This document shows, one piece after another, positions 49,981-51,190 of a stretch of DNA of 51,190 nt. Made by a program: the position numbers and the translations under genes. The stretch is from Nemertoderma westbladi (lineage: Eukaryota > Xenacoelomorpha > Nemertodermatida > Nemertodermatidae), in the NCBI GenBank assembly GCA_032718475.1, contig JAUCBJ010002373.1:1-51190 (forward strand), given 5' to 3'. How positions within the stretch are numbered: position 1 is the stretch's first letter; each line of letters opens with the position of its first letter. The notes beneath the pieces were generated by a model, which saw only the letters and a program-made list of their open reading frames with translations, was not told where the DNA came from and ran no database searches.

Positions 49981-51190
49981 TGTAAAAGCTTTTACTGAAT
50001 TGTCCGGTTATTTTTCCTTATTTTTCCCGTAAAGTACTCTGTAGTTGGTTTACCAGGCATAAAAAGGCCGTGTCCTTGCTGTACTGGTGTTTTAGCGGAC
50101 ATAAGAGCTATTTCTTCTGTATTTGTACTTTAGAGGACATAATCCGTAATTCCGTGACGTAAAAGCTCGATACTCTTGAAAACAGTGTCGCTACCATGAC
50201 GACGGCTAGCAGCTGATATTGCCACGTCGACGTTTCTTTGTTTCTCTGTTCTCTCGTTGTTCAGGTTGACCAATCAGAGCGTTTGTTGTCTTTGTGTTGG
50301 AGGTATATACAGAAACTCAGTAGTTCAGTGTTATGTTTTTGCCCAGAGCCTAAGAACCGGCTTTGGCACCTCCGTGTTTTAGTTTTTAGTCTTACACTAG
50401 TAGGTTTAATTATAAAGGGCATATATCCTTTAACTACCTGACTCATGGAATCACTGCTGACTGATCATACATACTGACTGCTGAAACATTGCAAACTCAT
50501 AACAATCAGTGTTTTCATTGTTGTTTTATACTGCTATTTACTGTCAGTTCTTCATAACATGGTTGATGAATTATTATATTTGGAATAACGATAAATAACC
50601 CCGAAACCCAATATTCTTGATATACCGAAGGTAAGAGAGAAGGGTTACAGATAAACGATTGTGACTTATGTTAAAGTGGTTTGAAGTGAATCTAATGTTA
50701 TTTGATAGACCCTACATGAGTCAGTCTGTGTTCCTTTTATATGTGACTAAAATCAGTGAAGATTGGCAAATTAGTGTGCAGTATTGTGCAGCATTGTGTA
50801 TGAGTGAGTCTGTTAAAGAAGCAATTCCTAAAGAATGCGCCATATATGTGAATTATAATTAAGCCATATCGTTGTGAGTAGTTTAAGTCATAACTCTGTT
50901 TATATAGATAAAGCGCCACGTCCTAAAGGAACTGTTAATATTCCCGAAGGTGAATAATATTGTCAGAGATTATATAATACTGTCAGTCGAATAATACATT
51001 AGGCTTACATAGCAATAAAATTAAACCGTCGAACCCAATCTCCCGGGAATATCCAGCGGGTGAATGATCGCGCACAGATTGGTTTCGACTAGTGTAGTGA
51101 ATCAAATACTTGTCATAGACTAAAAACCGATTTAATATCTAGCAGACATCTTAATTTGGTGGGTTAAACTGCCAAGGGTCTGAAAGCGCG
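49981..51190 (+). mobile_element. BEL-A family LTR (LTR-3), truncated by the window end
   Basis: It begins TGTAAAAGCTTTTACTG and reaches GAAAGCGCG at the window end, about 3-4 bases short of the expected CA end. It shares with the BEL-A LTRs TTTAGCGGACATAA (50090-50103), CCAATCAGAGC (50270-50280), the GCGCCACGTCCTAAAGGAACTG block and the covarying hairpin (51029-51088), and has a true AATAAA (51014-51019). It is well diverged from the BEL-A2 LTRs. Because no matching LTR precedes gag-2, it is more likely an independent insertion (5' LTR or solo LTR) than the 3' LTR of the gag-2 element. Confidence 0.8.
51029..51088 (+). ncRNA. Conserved RNA hairpin in LTR-3
   Basis: Outer stem TCGAA/TTCGA, C-T mismatch, inner stem CCAATCT/AGATTGG (all Watson-Crick), internal CCCG/CGGG. 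Both outer and inner stems differ from BEL-A2 at pairing positions and stay complementary. It lies just after the AATAAA signal. Confidence 0.6.

Noticed and set aside
1-51190. CRISPR arrays, tRNA and rRNA genes
   Set aside because: No regularly spaced short repeats with unique spacers, no tRNA-like cloverleaf and no rRNA core sequences were found; the DNA is eukaryotic.

Overview
This is transposon-dense DNA from a eukaryote, most likely an invertebrate animal and perhaps a marine one. The evidence is AT-rich spacers, APE-type LINEs, BEL/Pao and Gypsy LTR retrotransposons, an RLE-type retroelement fragment, a P-element/THAP9-like transposase, CCAAT/TATA-type LTR promoters and no bacterial operon structure. 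I could not assign a species and found no confident single-copy host gene, tRNA or rRNA. Names such as BEL-A1, gag-2 and ZK are labels for this window only.

Layout. 1-404 is the 3' end of a LINE (LINE-B) inserted into the integrase region of a minus-strand BEL/Pao element (BEL-A1, 405-11399). From right to left BEL-A1 has a 5' LTR (10304-11399), a long leader, a decayed gag, a protease and RT/RNase H. A second LINE (LINE-A, 7997-9468, 11-bp target duplication) sits in its leader. BEL-A1 itself sits inside an older LINE-A copy (11400-13577). 13578-15163 has no recognisable gene. 15164-17965 is an open Gypsy pol (RT-RNase H-integrase) without gag or protease, followed by a polypurine tract and an LTR-like start. 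18250-19532 is a fragment of an RLE-type retroelement. 20597-21133 is another LINE-A tail. 21134-23032 (minus) is a gene for a protein with three zinc knuckles (ZK-2).

23368-35884 is a very young 12.5-kb LTR element (BEL-A2) flanked by GGGGG duplications, with 1.23-kb LTRs that are nearly identical. It keeps gag and protease but has lost RT and nearly all of integrase. In the usual env position it carries an extra ORF (33123-34571, ZK-1) homologous to ZK-2. It landed in a copy of a second gag family (gag-2: 23075-23367 continuing at 35890-37752), which also holds a 437-bp inverted-repeat element (36032-36468). 39934-42262 is a third, diverged BEL-like gag (gag-3) with possible LTR starts at 37753 and 42281. 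43805-45978 (minus) is a broken P-element-like transposase. 46620-49980 is the longest gag-2 copy, cut off by another LTR of the BEL-A family (49981 to the window end).

How the parts relate. The BEL-A LTRs share promoter motifs and an RNA-level hairpin whose stems are kept by compensatory changes. BEL-A2 must have relied on enzymes from a complete relative if its pol was already deleted when it inserted. The ZK family, the LTR hairpin, the poly-G frame-switching module of gag-2 and the repeated in-frame TGA codons are the most unusual items. Most coding regions are pseudogenes or parts of mobile elements.
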